Shown here piece by piece: positions 37,901 to 48,311 of a stretch of DNA of 64,000 nt. Position 1 is the stretch's first letter; each line of letters opens with the position of its first letter. Origin of the DNA: Xiphias gladius (taxonomy: Eukaryota > Chordata > Actinopteri > Istiophoriformes > Xiphiidae); NCBI RefSeq assembly GCF_016859285.1, contig NC_053412.1, positions 1,315,289 to 1,379,288 of the forward strand, read 5' to 3'. Below the pieces are notes generated by a model. That model was not told where the DNA came from. It ran no database searches and saw only the letters and a program-made list of their open reading frames with translations. The position numbers were made by a program, and so were the translations under genes.

Positions 37901-39332
37901 AAACAAACTTCATCTCTGTGCCGTTTATGAATAAGTCATAAGTCTAAATAAGTCAAAAGGATCGCAGTCATCACGAGTAACTGTCTTAAGACTTAACTAC
38001 TCGTACTGTATGAATGGCTCCTGCTTCTGCTGCCAACACTGCCGCTACTACTGCTGCAACTACAGCTCCTTCTGCTGCTACTAATGCAGTAACTGCTGCC
38101 CCCACAGCTACCCCCCACCACTCCTACCCGGGGAGCGTTAGGGCAGCAGACCCCATGGTTAAGAGGGCTACGAGTCGCGCCGTCTGACAGGCTGTTTACG
38201 CACAAGGCGTTCAGTTGTCTGTCATATTCCTGCTTTGTTGTGTAAAGTCTTCCACTTGCTGCAACCTGAGGAGTCTATTTTTGCTCTAACACCTCGTCTA
38301 CGAGGCAACAGAAGCAAGTCAGCGGTGCAGCAAAGGCCTGCAAACCGGAAAATCCGGGGTAGCGCCCCGCTGGCCGCACCTTACATCTCAGTCAAGTGGG
38401 AACGCACGGACAAGATGCACTGTTGGATTCAGTGTGACTCACACTTTCCAAGGGTACAATTATCTCCGCTGTCCGTCGGACACAAATGGCCGTTAACCCG
38501 TTTGGAAATCAGCGGGGGGAAAAAAGGCGCTCCTTATGAGTGCAGAACTTGCCTGTGAATCATCAGGTTTTTGTTTTCTTCTGCATCAAAGGGATCCAGT
38601 GAAAGTTCTCGCTACATCCATTGGTACACAGGAAACAGGAACTGCCAACAGCCAATCCGGCATAGTTCATTTTCCCAAACTGTGAACAAATATAAAAAAA
38701 TCTACCATCTGTTCATATAAGTGAAGCCTTTCAAGTTTAATGTTAAATTAACTATAATCATGTACATAAAAAAAGGTACATATGAATTTATTCATGCTGA
38801 TATTTAAACTCATATTCCTGACAGTCAAATCTGGCAACACTGACGATATGGCCGAAAAATAAAAACTCTGATTCACAGCTTCACTTTCCACAAAATGTGG
38901 GAAGAATAAACCAGTATAGACACATCGTATTTTGAAGGACTTATTGTCATTGTTATACATACGTCGCAACAGACACAGCTATTGAACAGCTATTTGAATA
39001 ATTAGTTTCAGCACAGACAGAGCGGGAAAGTCTGCGCTCTCATTCACCTGCTCCTGCTGTCTGTGGCCTTACAGTTATTATGATAAAAAACCACATGCAA
39101 CTCTGCTACTGCAGCTACTTCTCCTCTATTCTTCTACAGCTCAATAAAACTAATAAAATAACAGAATCAATATTGATTGCGATAATAAATAAAATGGTGT
39201 TTTTGTCCCCTCAGAGCTAAGGTCGGAGTCTTCCTGTGTGGTCCGCCTCAGCTGGGGAAATCTCTGGAGAAACAGTGTCTGTCCCACTCAGAGGCCGACG
39301 TCAAGTTCATCTTCAACAAAGAAAACTTCTAA
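25912..39332 (+). CDS. cybb: NADPH oxidase 2 heavy chain (gp91phox), complete, 13 coding exons
   Basis: Encodes the membrane catalytic subunit of phagocyte NADPH oxidase. It passes electrons from cytosolic NADPH through FAD and two haems to oxygen, making superoxide, and is stabilised by p22phox (CYBA). The 13 exons join with consistent phases into 565 residues; human NOX2 is 570. The start [15 protein letters not shown] closely resembles human NOX2. Transmembrane helices fill roughly residues 10-290. Likely haem-ligand histidines are 100, 114, 206 and 219. Later come the FAD motif HPFTLTSAP, the NADPH-site motif [14 protein letters not shown] and the family ending FNKENF. Sequons NRS and NAS lie in the exon-5 extracellular loop. 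NOX1 is the nearest alternative, but the N-terminus, EAWKLPK, SYNIYLT and linkage to dynlt3 favour cybb. No frameshift or lost key residue was seen. Confidence 0.97.
26586..26678 (+). CDS. cybb: cybb exon 2
   Basis: 31 codons from [18 protein letters not shown] to YTRVLLG: the end of the first transmembrane helix and the following loop. Acceptor TGCAG and donor GTGAGT; phase 0 at both ends. Confidence 0.96.
27040..27145 (+). repeat. Fragment of 'GATTAATCGA' family repeat in cybb intron 2
   Basis: TTTTTAGGCAAAAATACCAA then TGGTTCCAGCCTCTGAAATG then TGAATATTTGATCATTTTC: the middle part of the family only. Confidence 0.55.
28651..29310 (+). repeat. 10-bp satellite array, 66 units, in cybb intron 2
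   Basis: The unit is ATC-NN-ATCAA, where NN is CT (26 units), AG (22) or AT (16); two units differ. Period 10 holds for 660 bases with no insertion or deletion visible. Outside the NN pair I see changes in only a handful of units: the two edge units, one ATAAA near 28786, and two ending in G near 29270-29280. The array sits 151 bases before the exon 3 acceptor. Confidence 0.97.
29462..29572 (+). CDS. cybb: cybb exon 3
   Basis: 37 codons, including [20 protein letters not shown] and [12 protein letters not shown]: the second transmembrane helix, among the most conserved parts of NOX1-3. Acceptor CATCAG, donor GTATGG, phase 0. Confidence 0.97.
29726..29810 (+). CDS. cybb: cybb exon 4 (first haem histidine)
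   Basis: Encodes [20 protein letters not shown]. The histidine in TFHK is the first haem ligand (residue 100 here, H101 in human). Ends after one base of a codon before donor GTAGCG. Confidence 0.97.
30185..30345 (+). repeat. Worn dispersed repeat in cybb intron 4
   Basis: Words such as ATAAAGCTGAGTATCATTGA, CATAGCAGGATG and AAGTGGGAGCATGTAG, then AGGTACTCCCCA, resemble a sequence I have seen repeatedly in fish introns. It is heavily worn and unclassified. Confidence 0.35.
30978..31126 (+). CDS. cybb: cybb exon 5
   Basis: Begins with [20 protein letters not shown], carrying the second haem-ligand histidine (H114) and H118, and then an extracellular loop with NRS and NAS sequons. Acceptor TTCTAG, donor GTGAGT; ends in phase 0. 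Confidence 0.96.
31720..32110. repeat. Degenerate 'CTTTCAGTGCTTA' repeat in cybb intron 5
   Basis: Near-copies of CTTTCAGTGCTTA occur around 31730, 31810, 31905 and 32075, with related CACTTCATCTCCTT words between them. The spacing is irregular (about 80-170 bases), so this is an eroded tandem or dispersed motif. Confidence 0.4.
32506..32687 (+). CDS. cybb: cybb exon 6 (haem pair)
   Basis: Encodes [18 protein letters not shown] and [19 protein letters not shown], then GLVFHGFG. H206 and H219 match human H209 and H222, the other two haem ligands. Donor GTAAGA; ends two bases into a codon. Confidence 0.97.
33249..33381 (+). CDS. cybb: cybb exon 7
   Basis: Completes the split glycine codon, then [11 protein letters not shown], an extracellular-loop segment with two cysteines (EVCAD, SNCAV), and FAGNPPM. 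Phase 0 at the 3' end. Confidence 0.96.
33592..33684 (+). CDS. cybb: cybb exon 8
   Basis: 31 codons, [20 protein letters not shown] then [11 protein letters not shown]: the last transmembrane helix and the entry into the cytosolic dehydrogenase domain. Confidence 0.97.
34500..34690 (+). repeat. Worn 'GATTAATCGA' family repeat in cybb intron 8
   Basis: TTAGATTAATCATTTATCAC, CAATCGTTCTTTGGTTCCAA, TTTTCTGACATTTCATGGAC and AATAGAAAATGGAAATAATC keep family order but are eroded. Confidence 0.5.
34781..35034 (+). CDS. cybb: cybb exon 9 (FAD-binding)
   Basis: Contains the FAD motif HPFTLTSAP in [15 protein letters not shown], then HIRIVGDWT and EAWKLPK. Long for this gene (254 nt). Donor GTACGT, phase 2. 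Confidence 0.97.
35701..35863 (+). CDS. cybb: cybb exon 10 (NADPH-binding)
   Basis: Encodes [20 protein letters not shown] and the nucleotide-binding loop [19 protein letters not shown]. The [10 protein letters not shown] and GAGIGVTPF motifs are intact. Confidence 0.98.
36480..36504. repeat. (TAA)n microsatellite
   Basis: About eight TAA triplets inside cybb intron 10. Confidence 0.85.
37257..37403 (+). CDS. cybb: cybb exon 11
   Basis: 49 codons, [20 protein letters not shown] then QFLEG and [13 protein letters not shown]. The WLC cysteine motif of the NADPH site is present. Phase 0. Confidence 0.97.
37742..37866 (+). CDS. cybb: cybb exon 12
   Basis: Encodes [20 protein letters not shown] and [18 protein letters not shown], the conserved dehydrogenase C-terminal segment. 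Acceptor CTATCAG, donor GTGAGG, phase 2. Confidence 0.97.
38015..38110. repeat. Degenerate (CTG/CTA/CTT)n trinucleotide tract in cybb intron 12
   Basis: About 95 bases of CTGCTA, CTGCTG, CTTCTG and CAACTA triplets. It gives a Ser-rich shadow frame on the minus strand. Confidence 0.7.
39215..39332 (+). CDS. cybb: cybb exon 13 (C-terminus)
   Basis: Encodes [20 protein letters not shown] and then [11 protein letters not shown] followed by TAA at 39330-39332. FLCGP and the terminal NKENF are hallmark NOX endings. Confidence 0.98.
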
Positions 39333-40119
39333 AAGTCCAAGAAATCTACAACTGCTGGAGAACGGCCGCAACGACGACACGGAGGAAACTTCCCACGTAG
39401 CAGTGGAGGTCCAGCGGTCTGCTGAGATTCACGTCGGGGTTCCTGCACATTTCACACCACCTTTTTTATGTCAGTGAAAGTGCTTGAATTTAGGTGGGAA
39501 GCTACAAACATCAGTAACGGCTGGCAGCTCAGCACCACTCAGCTGGACTTGACTGTTCCTCTGCTCTTTGCTTCTTACAACAAAACGTTTTGCAAAGTCT
39601 CCATTCTTGCTCAAAAAATGAGGAAATAACTGCGGTTTTTCCACATTACTTTGTTCTCCTTTAGTCTTGCATTAATAAGTGAAACGCTGATGCTTTCAAA
39701 ACTCCTCAGAGCTTTCTGTGCACTCTAGCCAGGGGTGCACATGGCCACGATTTCTGAAAAGCAGGTTTGATACCAGAAGTTAAAGTTCCCAAACTTGCTG
39801 ATGGAAGAAATGAAACCGCCAAACTGTGATCGAGCAACAAAAAAAACCAACTTTGGCTGCCGAGGTGGAGCCGTTGAGTAGCTCCGAGTACGTGACTGTG
39901 CTATAACACAAAACAAAACAAAAAAGCATCAAACTTTCCCGCAAAAAAAAAGATAAAAGAATACAAGAAAGTGAAGCAGCTTGAAACAGGCTCCTCAGTG
40001 CTCTCTGCTTGTGCGTTGCTGTGCTTTTCTATATTTATTGTGCATGAGCAGAAGCCGTTGCCACAATTTCAGAACTACTGAGATCATGAGTCCTGGATCG
40101 GGCTTTTGTAGGTAAAAAG

Positions 40120-40330
40120 TGGCTTTAGAAAGAAAATCTTTTCTGGGTTCGGCTTCTGAAATGTGGGCATTTGCTGCTTTTTTCCCTCTGTTTTATAATT
40201 GTAAACTGAGTGTGTTTGCATTTTGGACTAATGGTTGGATAGAACGAGACATATGAAGCCGTCACACTGGATCTAGAAACTTGTGATGGACATTCTGTCC
40301 CATTTTCTTTGTGAAACAGTGATGACAGAT
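40120..40330 (+). repeat. 'GATTAATCGA' family dispersed repeat, copy in cybb 3' flank
   Basis: Diagnostic blocks: GGCTTCTGAAATGTGGGCAT, TTGCTGC, TGTTTTATAATTGTAAACTG, and GGACTAATGGTTGGATAGAA. They follow the same order as at 51165-51480 and 53605-53930. Confidence 0.6.
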
Positions 40331-40338
40331 TAACTGCT

Positions 40339-40344
40339 AATAAA
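40339..40344 (+). terminator. cybb: Candidate poly(A) signal for cybb
   Basis: AATAAA about 1 kb after the stop codon. Not verified; later AATAAA motifs exist, for example at 41299-41304. Confidence 0.3.
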
Positions 40345-41994
40345 AAACAGGCGTAAGTCGCAGCCCTACTTTCTAAGTTTTTTCTGTATTTCCACAAAAA
40401 AGTCTCAACAAAGCGTAAAAAAGGTGTTTCACTTGTCATATTGAAACACTATCATCATCAACTATGACGATAACTGAACCATCTCCATGACAACTGAGGA
40501 AATTACATCCATTGATGAAGGACAAGTTGTGGCAGAAAGCACCGGAAAATTAGCAGGAAGTGGACTACCGATGTTTTTATGAAGCTACTGTTTGCAAACT
40601 ACTGTAAATTTACACGGTCGATAATTCATCTTAAAGCTCAAACTGCCATTAAAGCTTCAACGTGTGTCTGAATTTGTGTCATTGTTACAAGAAAATCACC
40701 AAACCTTCCAAAGAGGCAGGAAAGTACCAAAAAGATGCTGGAAAGTTGCAGGGATTCACCAGGTTTTTCCCCGTAACCCTGCGCAGAAGTGTCGGTAGAG
40801 GCTCTCATTTAAAAAAAAAAAAAATGTCAAAACAGCAAATTGTCACAGTGAAACCTTTCAGTGTGTGTGTGTGGTTGGTTTGCTGCTGTCAATCAGTCTT
40901 TTATTTTGTGTTTGTTTTTGTGCCTGTGAGCAAGTGAATTTCCATTAATGGATAATTAAATTGAACTTTCAGAGAGAGAAGTTTTGTGGTAATTCTACCT
41001 TAAACGTGTTGTAATTAGTGATGGGCAAACAAAAACAAGAGGGGAACTTCAATTAATAGCCATTTTTAAATTCCCCGGCACTCTGTGAAACATAAGTTCC
41101 CACAGAATGGAGAAGTCAAATTCACGTGATTTTATTCAATCCTGTCTGTAACACCAGACATTAGGACTGGCTGTAAAGTTAGGATCCTTATCTTGACACA
41201 TCAATGTTCTTCTGTGGGAAAAAGCAGCAACAAATCATCATGTGAAGAATAAGTTATTTTATTCTTGTAATCAGTTTTTATTAATCTAAATTTGCAGAAA
41301 TAAACTGGGCAGGAAACACCTCTTCAACCTCGAGGTCTTTCTCGATTATACATTTCCACGTTTCTCATGAAAAATGCCTGCCCATAATGATCATGGGTGG
41401 ATTAGTGAACGGGCCTTCCAGGCTCCTGTGAGAAGTGACAGTTGATATTTCTCGTGTGAGAGGTCGATAACTAAAAAAGACCCAAAATGACCAAAAAGAG
41501 ACAAAAAATTACCACAGAGACACAATTTCTTTAAACTGATGTAACAACATATGAGCATGTTGGGCTGGTTACTGTTTGAAGTTTTTCGATACCGTTTTGC
41601 TCCCAACAACAACTTTTTCCAGGATCTTACTTTGAGAAATATAAACTCTTCTGTGTCTACAAAAGAGAAAACCTTTTTCTTCCAGGTCAGTTGTTAAATG
41701 TCGTCCAAACACAAGCAGCTGTTCAAGACTCTGCCTGAATCAACCATTCTAACGTTGACCGAAATCAGAACACGTCAACAAGCCGACCAGACGGTAGAAA
41801 CCCGAATCAGTTTGCTGCTCTCTGTGCTACAGACACATTTCAGACTGTGCTCAGAGTATAGGAGGCCGAGTTTTCAGAGCAGGTGACACCGCAAAGAAAA
41901 TACTGCAACGAAAACCTCAACGCTCAGGACAGCGGAATGAGCCTTTTTTTCCAGCACGCCGCAATGAAGGCTCACGCCTGCAGTCGCCGGACGC

Positions 41995-42117
41995 TTTCCT
42001 CCAAAGTGAGGCAGCTCGGGGTTCAGTGTCTTGCCCGAGGGCCCTTTGGCACGCGGGCTGGAGGAGCCGGGGGTCGAACCGCCACCACTGAGATGAGTGG
42101 ACGACCTGCTTATCCCC
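41995..42117 (-). repeat. Teleost dispersed repeat with tRNA-like box B
   Basis: The minus strand contains GGCGGTTCGACCCCCGG, which fits a pol III box B (GGTTCGANNCC), followed by GGGCAAGACACTGAACCCC, a phrase common to a fish interspersed repeat. It does not fold into an obvious tRNA cloverleaf, so I call it a SINE-like fragment. Confidence 0.55.
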
Positions 42118-42785
42118 TTAGTGGATATAAACTGGAGAAATCCACGCTCGTGTTGAATCTTCTGCAAATCGTGTGTTTTGTTTTTACGTGATAGTTGTGT
42201 GAGAAGTGTGTCCACAGAATGTGCATCTGACAGAGAATAACTACAAGACAACGAAAACTGAGGGAATATCACAGATAAATAAAAGATGAATAAGTTTCAA
42301 AAAGCAAATAAAAGCCTGTTCAACTGCCTTTATTCATTTCAAAGAAATGACTCGCTCAGAAATCTGATCATGTTTATTTTCCTGCAGCCAAAAGTACAAA
42401 AGTCCTTTCTTTTCTCTCACTTCCACGGTGATGCAGATAATAAACGGAAAACAGAAACACAGAGGAAGACTCAGCTGTCAGGCCTCGGTGACGAACAGAG
42501 ATTAACGTGGAGCAATTAAAGCACTGCAGTGACATGAGAGGGTAAATACTTCAAGGTGCTGATGCATCTGAGGGCCGAGAAAGCCGAAGAAAACCCAGCT
42601 GTTTTCCTCCCTGCAGCTGTTCCTCAGGGGTCAAAGGTCAAGCTTCGAGGTGTACAATCAGCTGCGTGGATGTGGGCTCTTGGTGGCCCCCTGCTGTTCG
42701 CAGGGGGACACTGCATTCCTCTTCTGGCGATGGTGGTCATTTGTGTGTGCGTGCGTGCGGGTGCGTGCGTGTGTGTGTGTGTGTC

Positions 42786-42859
42786 TTATGCGACAGTGAC
42801 AGCAAACACACTGACCACACAGTACATGGTGCGGTTTTCCCATCTCACCGTGCAGCTTC
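42786..42859 (-). CDS. dynlt3: dynlt3 exon 5 (C-terminus)
   Basis: Encodes [20 protein letters not shown] then TVA and TAA at 42788-42786. The acceptor follows a T-rich stretch (TTTTTTCAG). A CA/TG tract follows directly in the 3' UTR. Confidence 0.97.
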
Positions 42860-45800
42860 CTGAAAAAACAAAAAAACGAGTATTAGGACAGAAAAGACAA
42901 ATCCAGGAGATTTTCAGGTCAAATCTTTTGGACCAGATCCAAAAGGGACCCATCCGAAACTGATGGGCATAAATTACATTGTAATCCAATGGATTTATTT
43001 ATTTATTGACACTAGCATGGTCAGACACAAGCTGAACAGTTCCAGCTTTCAGCTCTGGCAGGCACCTGCTGAGACCATTCACGCCATGGCAGGAATGGGT
43101 TTCCTCAGGACAGCGCGGCGAGGTAAAAGTCTTTTTTTATGAGGGAAGTCTCACTGTGGCTGTTCCTGCTTGTGCCGACAGTCAATCAAAATGCAGTGGA
43201 TAACTTCCAAAGTTCCTGTTTTTTTTGGTACAAAATTCCCTCTTTTTGTTACTGTCCTTCGGTAACTTTGAAAGATCTGCACTTGATTTGTCCAACTCAG
43301 ACTGCTCAAGTCTCGTGAAGACAGATTAACCTTTGAGCTGGGGATTCTGTCCCCCGTCGCTTACATTAAAAGCACATCAGGGAGGGATCTCCTAATGTCC
43401 AGTATGAACAGGAGAGGCGGTTACAGCGAGCCAAACCTGTTACGGCGTTCATATGGACGCCTGACCTTTGTTTTAAAGTCAGACTAGAAAAGCTGTGAAC
43501 TTGCCCTTTAACTTCATGCAGGAACACAGGGATTAAACTAACCTTTAATCCACAGAGATTCGGTTGAAAACTTTTCTCACTAGACTGTAAGGACGCAGTG
43601 GCAACAGGTGGTGGAGAGCCAACATTAATGTTATTAGTTCCTGCACTTTTCCTGCTGTGAAGAACGTCTATTAGTCTTAACTTGAAAATACCTCTGGTAT
43701 GTTTAAAGCAGACACTTCCATTATAAGCTTTTATTTCTGCGTTACCCTGTGGAGGTACCGTAACCACGGAGAAATACAACAGACTATTTATTTCAGTTAA
43801 ATCTATCAAACAATTAGTTTGAATTCCCTTCGCTGGCGACAGCTTCGGCGGATAAGGTCTAGATTATACCCTGGGGTTTTCATTTTCTGAATTGATCAGA
43901 CTCGACAAATCAAAGCGAGAGCTGCTCTCCTTACCGTCTACGGCAGTGTCCCAGTAGCAGGAGTTAGCTGTGTGGAGCCCTGCTCCTGTTTTCTGCATCA
44001 CAGCACACGTCACTGTACAGACAAACAAGCACATTAATCGGTTTATCCCATTAAGCATTCTGAGAAAAAACAAACAAGTATCAAAGCTCATACATAAAGC
44101 CCCATGGGACAGGAGGGGATTTCATTTTTATTTTGTTGGAAACTTTCATTTCACAGTAGAATTTGCGGTCACTTTTGCCAGAGAGGTCGCTGGCACTCAT
44201 ACCGATGTACTTGTATGGTTTCCCCTGTTTGACCAGCTGTGTGAGGCAGCGCTCCACGATGCTGGCGGTCCATTTGTTCACCTGATTCTGGCTGTAGTCG
44301 TCACCGCCGACGACGCTCTCGATACACTGAGAGAAACACACACGCGCGCACACGCACACACGCACACGGGGGTCCATGAGGTAACATCACAGTGTTTACA
44401 GTCATGTGGGAATCACTTGATGCTGTTTCACCCCGAGGAGACTGAAATAAAGAGCCAACACTGTTCTGCAATTCAATAGACATTACTGTTGAAAAATCTG
44501 GGTACAGCAGCACCAGTGAAACAGCACTTCAGATCAAAAATAAATAAATAAAAAATCTTGGTACACAGAATCTTTCTAACCATTAAAAAAAAAGAAAGAA
44601 AGAAAAGAAAAAAGTCCTCAAAAGCAGCTTTAAGCCATTATATGATCATGTGTCCATGTTTTGATGTGGCATTTTTCATATTATTTAAAAAATCTGTGAC
44701 TCTAATCTTGAACCAGATCCTCTAGTAATCCTCCTCTGCTGATCTGAAGCATTCACTGGGGAATTTCACTTCAGCACAGAAACTCTCCCTTACTCCCTCA
44801 TCAACTCAACAAAAATAGATAATGGCAGTAGCGTCTTGGAAACAAACCACTGTCCGTACAATTAAAGTGTCACCAGGTTTGGTCAGACAAAGTCTCACAT
44901 TTTGGTTTAAGTGAGCAGCCCCTAGCCATGTGCAAATAAAATGGAAGTTAGACTGTGCGGGAAACCTCTCCTTAACCCCTGATCATGCAGCTTGAAATAA
45001 AAAGACATGTTACAGTCTCAGTTTCACAGTTTCAAACGCATCACATCACACATTAAAGTGAAAGTCAGACTAAAACACCGAAAGGGTGGGATAATCTTGG
45101 CTTGTCCTTTCCCCCCACTTTGTCTCGGTGTTATCATTACTGATCCTATGGTTTTCATTTATTCATAAAAAGGCAACAGATACATTCACAAAAAACCCAG
45201 TCACCTCAGCTGTTACACTTTTAAGTAAATGAGCGAGACGATGTTATCTGGGTGTGAAACAACCTGCTCTTTAAAAATATATTTGTATCTTCCGACTACT
45301 TTTCTAGGTAATTTCCTGGAAACACATATTTACTGATGTTCTAATTACTGGCTGAATAAAGACAAACTTGGGCTTAGACATGTCACTTTTCACAAAGAGC
45401 TGAAACCAGGTGATAAGTTCTGGTGGACTGGATTAATATGATTTTAACAAACCTTAAAGCTACTCAGGAAAGGGGGGAACTAAAGAGAGGCATGGTGTTG
45501 AAGCGTTAACATTACCTCTTTGACCATGCCATCAGCTTCTTCAGAGTTGAAGGAGCCCTGAAAGAGAACCAACGGACAAATATGAGACACAACGCTGAAA
45601 ACATCCAGGTTAACAACTTTCAGACATTTTTCATCACAGGACTACTGACAATATATCGACAGCAGAAGTGCATACCCATGAAAGATTCAGTATGAGACCA
45701 AAAACATGCAACGTCCTTTTATTATTATTCATAAGCAAAAAGAAGCCCTGTAGGGTTGATACAGGTATCGTGAGCGGGTCATTAGCGAATTCCGAATATA

Positions 45801-45956
45801 ACATGGAATTTCATATAATGGTTTGACAACGACAGGACCGCGGTACTTGGGTGGCGGCTAACGTTAATGTAACGAGTGGCAGTAACGACCCCGACAAATC
45901 AAAAAAAACAGGGCGATTCAAGGACAAACCTCGTTGCCGTTGTGGTATTCCTCCAT
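42786..45956 (-). CDS. dynlt3: Dynein light chain Tctex-type 3, complete, five exons
   Basis: Encodes a small dimeric light chain of cytoplasmic dynein, which binds the dynein intermediate chain and links cargo. Exons at 45930-45956, 45516-45557, 44203-44326, 43935-44012 and 42786-42859 join with matching phases into 114 residues; human DYNLT3 has 116. The start is MEEYHNGNE. Core motifs are [36 protein letters not shown] and [10 protein letters not shown] near the C-terminus, each closely matching the human protein as I remember it. The start codon is preceded by a GC-rich segment with an ETS site. It runs tail to tail with cybb, as in human. Neither DYNLT1 nor TCTEX1D-type proteins begin MEEYH, so dynlt3 is favoured. 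Confidence 0.97.
43935..44012 (-). CDS. dynlt3: dynlt3 exon 4
   Basis: Encodes [20 protein letters not shown] then DTAVD, part of the dimer beta-sheet. Acceptor TGTACAG, donor GTAAGG, phase 1. Confidence 0.97.
44203..44326 (-). CDS. dynlt3: dynlt3 exon 3
   Basis: Starts [20 protein letters not shown] and continues through [20 protein letters not shown] to I. Acceptor CTCTCAG, donor GTATGA, ends in phase 1. This is the Tctex core. Confidence 0.97.
44340..45515. other. dynlt3 intron 2, no further features
   Basis: AT-rich intron sequence with no recognised repeat or exon. Confidence 0.45.
45516..45557 (-). CDS. dynlt3: dynlt3 exon 2
   Basis: 14 codons, [14 protein letters not shown], between acceptor TTTCAG and donor GTAATG. 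It aligns with GFNAEEAHNIVKE of human. Confidence 0.95.
45930..45956 (-). CDS. dynlt3: dynlt3 exon 1 (coding part)
   Basis: Nine codons, MEEYHNGNE, ending at donor GAG|GTTTGT in phase 0. The start matches the human MEEYH start. Confidence 0.93.
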
Positions 45957-46083
45957 TCCCGTCATTTATGGCCGGTTCAAAGCGGCGGCAGTGTTTGTTT
46001 GTTTTTTGTTTGTTTTGTTTTTTAAGTTAAAAACCAAGGGGAAAGGGCGAAGCTGCTCCGAGAACAACACGGAACTGTGGCGG

Positions 46084-46091
46084 ACTTCCGG
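46084..46091 (-). promoter_or_regulatory. dynlt3: ETS site in the dynlt3 promoter
   Basis: The minus strand reads CCGGAAGT, the optimal ETS/GABP core, about 130 bases upstream of the start codon within a local CpG-rich patch (45960-46170). This is typical of TATA-less housekeeping promoters. Confidence 0.45.
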
Positions 46092-46174
46092 CGGGCTGCC
46101 AACAGTCAACGACGGCCGACAAGAGCGACCGGAGCCCCGGGGAGCCGGTGACCCCTGCTGGCCGCTAATGGAAC

Positions 46175-47315
46175 TGCAAAATAATACACAATTCATCTTC
46201 GCTCAATGCGCCACAAAAACTGAAATAAACTACTTCAAACAATCAAGTCCATACTTGTGACTAACTCCAATTAATATTTTCAGATATTGCGTCCAAAATA
46301 TGTTGTTTAAACTCACTCGTACACTTGAAAATGAACTTTCTGATACAGTAACACACTTTCTGCTGGCAAAATATTATTTACACACATATTTGAAGTGGGT
46401 ATGAACGTCTTTTTAAAAGTCCTCTGGCCATATTCATGGAAAAAATTCATACTTGACTCCCTAGAATTGTATTTAATGTAATCCCTTCTCTCCCACTTTT
46501 TATCTTGTTTTTTCCCTTTTTTAAAAATCATATAATCATATGTTCTATGTGATAATTTACTTTTATGGTCGTGAGGACCCCGACTCCCATGATCCCACGC
46601 TACTTCACGACGTCCCCAAACTCGGGCTTTTTTTTTTTTTTTTAACTGTTTTGATGGAGAGACCACTGGTGGCAGAAAGTTACACATTGTGCGTCTGAGT
46701 CAAGATCAGACTGGAAGAAAAGAAAGTGCCAAATGACCATTTATCAAGGATTTCCATCCATTTTCCATCCATGTACGTATGAGAAAAGTAGATTCTTTTG
46801 GTGTAAGGTTTACTTGATAAATGGGTAACAAAGTATGTGTCCAGATACTAAATGTAAAGCTGTACATGTGGGAAATGGAATAAGTCGAGAGCAGCAGTTT
46901 CCACATTATTAACATATATTTCATGTTTTTGTTTAGATTTTTACACAGCGTTCAAATTATGACTTAAATTTTTTCTTGCCACTCAGGCTACAATGGTTTA
47001 TTTTTCTAGTAATGACAGCAATTTGTCACCTTATAACAATAAAAACAGGAGCAAAGTGATCCTGACGTTTAACCTCAACTTTTCCCAATACAAAATAATG
47101 ACTCGTGCTCAGCTTTATATCAAAATGCTTTACTGATGTCACAAAAAATCCAAAATGATAAAAAAAAATTAACACGAGAGTCAGTTAAATGAGATTATCA
47201 TGTCGGAATATAAAACTGATGCATCTCCTTGAAATGCATACAGATCACATCAAAAGTGCAAATGTGCTCAAGGACCAGGTCGCAATAAATAAGAATGTTT
47301 ACATCCTCACAGTTT

Positions 47316-47318
<3 letters not shown>
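46175..47318. other. Intergenic, between dynlt3 promoter and rpgr 3' end
   Basis: AT-rich. A poly(T) run lies near 46627. No exon could be supported. Confidence 0.4.

Positions 47319-47348
<30 letters not shown>
47319..47348. repeat. (AC)15 microsatellite
   Basis: A perfect 30-base AC tract. Confidence 0.95.
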
Positions 47349-47350
<2 letters not shown>

Positions 47351-47739
47351 TGAGGTTCAGCCGCCGGGCAGGTAACGTGCCACACAACAACAGATTAGCA
47401 CAACTGAAAGTTAAAGACCTCCCAGCAGCACGGTGCTACTGGTCACACTGGTGGAGGAGGCTCAGCCGTTAGGCCACTTGTGAACACACTGTCGTCAGAG
47501 TTCAGTGGTCGAGTTTAAAGGTGCACTCGCAAAGATGGCGGCTGGTGGCTCCCAATACAGGCAGAAGGAAACTAATGAAATATGATAGTGTCAGTCCAGG
47601 TTTTCTTTTTTTAGATTTGACCCTTGAGGCAGAACTCCACGCATAATCTTTCAAGTATGGAAATACTCATTTGGATTCACAGCAGTTACTGCGGCTACAA
47701 TGAAAAAAAAAACGTCTGTAGGAGCTTATCTGGATTTAA

Positions 47740-47965
47740 ACTATTGATCGATTAATAGATTAGTCATATGACAGAAAATTAATCTGCAACAAATTTGGTA
47801 ACTGGTCCACTGTTTCTGTCACATTTTAAGCAAAAATGACAAGAATTCACTGGTTCCAGCTTCTAAAATGTGAATATTTGCTGCTCTTCTGTGATTGGAA
47901 ACGACTTGTGATGGATATTCTTCACAGTTTTTTGTCATTTCATAGCCCAAACAGTGAACCGGTCA
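47740..47965 (+). repeat. 'GATTAATCGA' family dispersed repeat
   Basis: Begins TATTGATCGATTAATAGATT, then GGTTCCAGCTTCTAAAATGT, then GAATATTTGCTGCTCTTCTG, then GACTTGTGATGGATATTCTT. These match the block order of the other copies in this window. Confidence 0.75.
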
Positions 47966-48305
47966 ATAAAGAAAATCATGAGCGAGTTTTGCCCACTTTG
48001 CCCCAGTTGGTAGTCCAGCTTTTGTGGAGACATATTTGTTTTTGCTGTGACTGTGTCTCGGTTGGGGGCCATTTTCACTGCTGCGAATCCAAGCCGAATC
48101 CAAGCCGAATCCTACGCCTAAAAGTGACGTCACAGTGTTCTGACGCACCCTGCCGGACGGTGCTTCGTCACTGCAGCCGGGTGAGAGGTTAAACTACTGT
48201 CTGGGGCCTGTAGAAACAAGATTTTCAGAGGGCGTTCGTTTGCTCCTTAACCTTGAACTTGCCACCTCTGGACTGAGGAAAAAGCAAAGACAGTGACAAC
48301 AGATT

Positions 48306-48311
48306 TTTATT
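48306..48311 (-). terminator. rpgr: Candidate poly(A) signal for the long rpgr transcript
   Basis: AATAAA on the minus strand about 270 bases past the CaaX-isoform stop codon. Not verified. Confidence 0.35.

Larger units (their letters stand above)
39333..42785. other. Shared 3' region between convergent cybb and dynlt3
   Basis: Holds the 3' UTRs of both genes, which run towards each other. AATAAA at 40339-40344 (plus) is a possible cybb poly(A) signal. TTTATT at 42373-42378 and 42329-42334 (AATAAA on the minus strand) are possible signals for dynlt3. Two dispersed repeats lie between. No further gene is seen. Confidence 0.5.

Noticed and set aside
25912..39332. NOX1 or NOX3 identity for the NADPH oxidase gene
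   Set aside because: The [15 protein letters not shown] start, EAWKLPK and SYNIYLT segments and linkage to dynlt3 and rpgr all favour cybb (NOX2).
41995..42117. A tRNA gene, because of a box B match on the minus strand
   Set aside because: No acceptor stem or anticodon arm could be drawn; the surrounding phrase belongs to a fish interspersed repeat.
47290..47318. A miR-30-like word (TGTAAACAT) on the minus strand
   Set aside because: Only the seed-like core matches, the rest of the mature sequence does not, and no hairpin partner was seen beside it.
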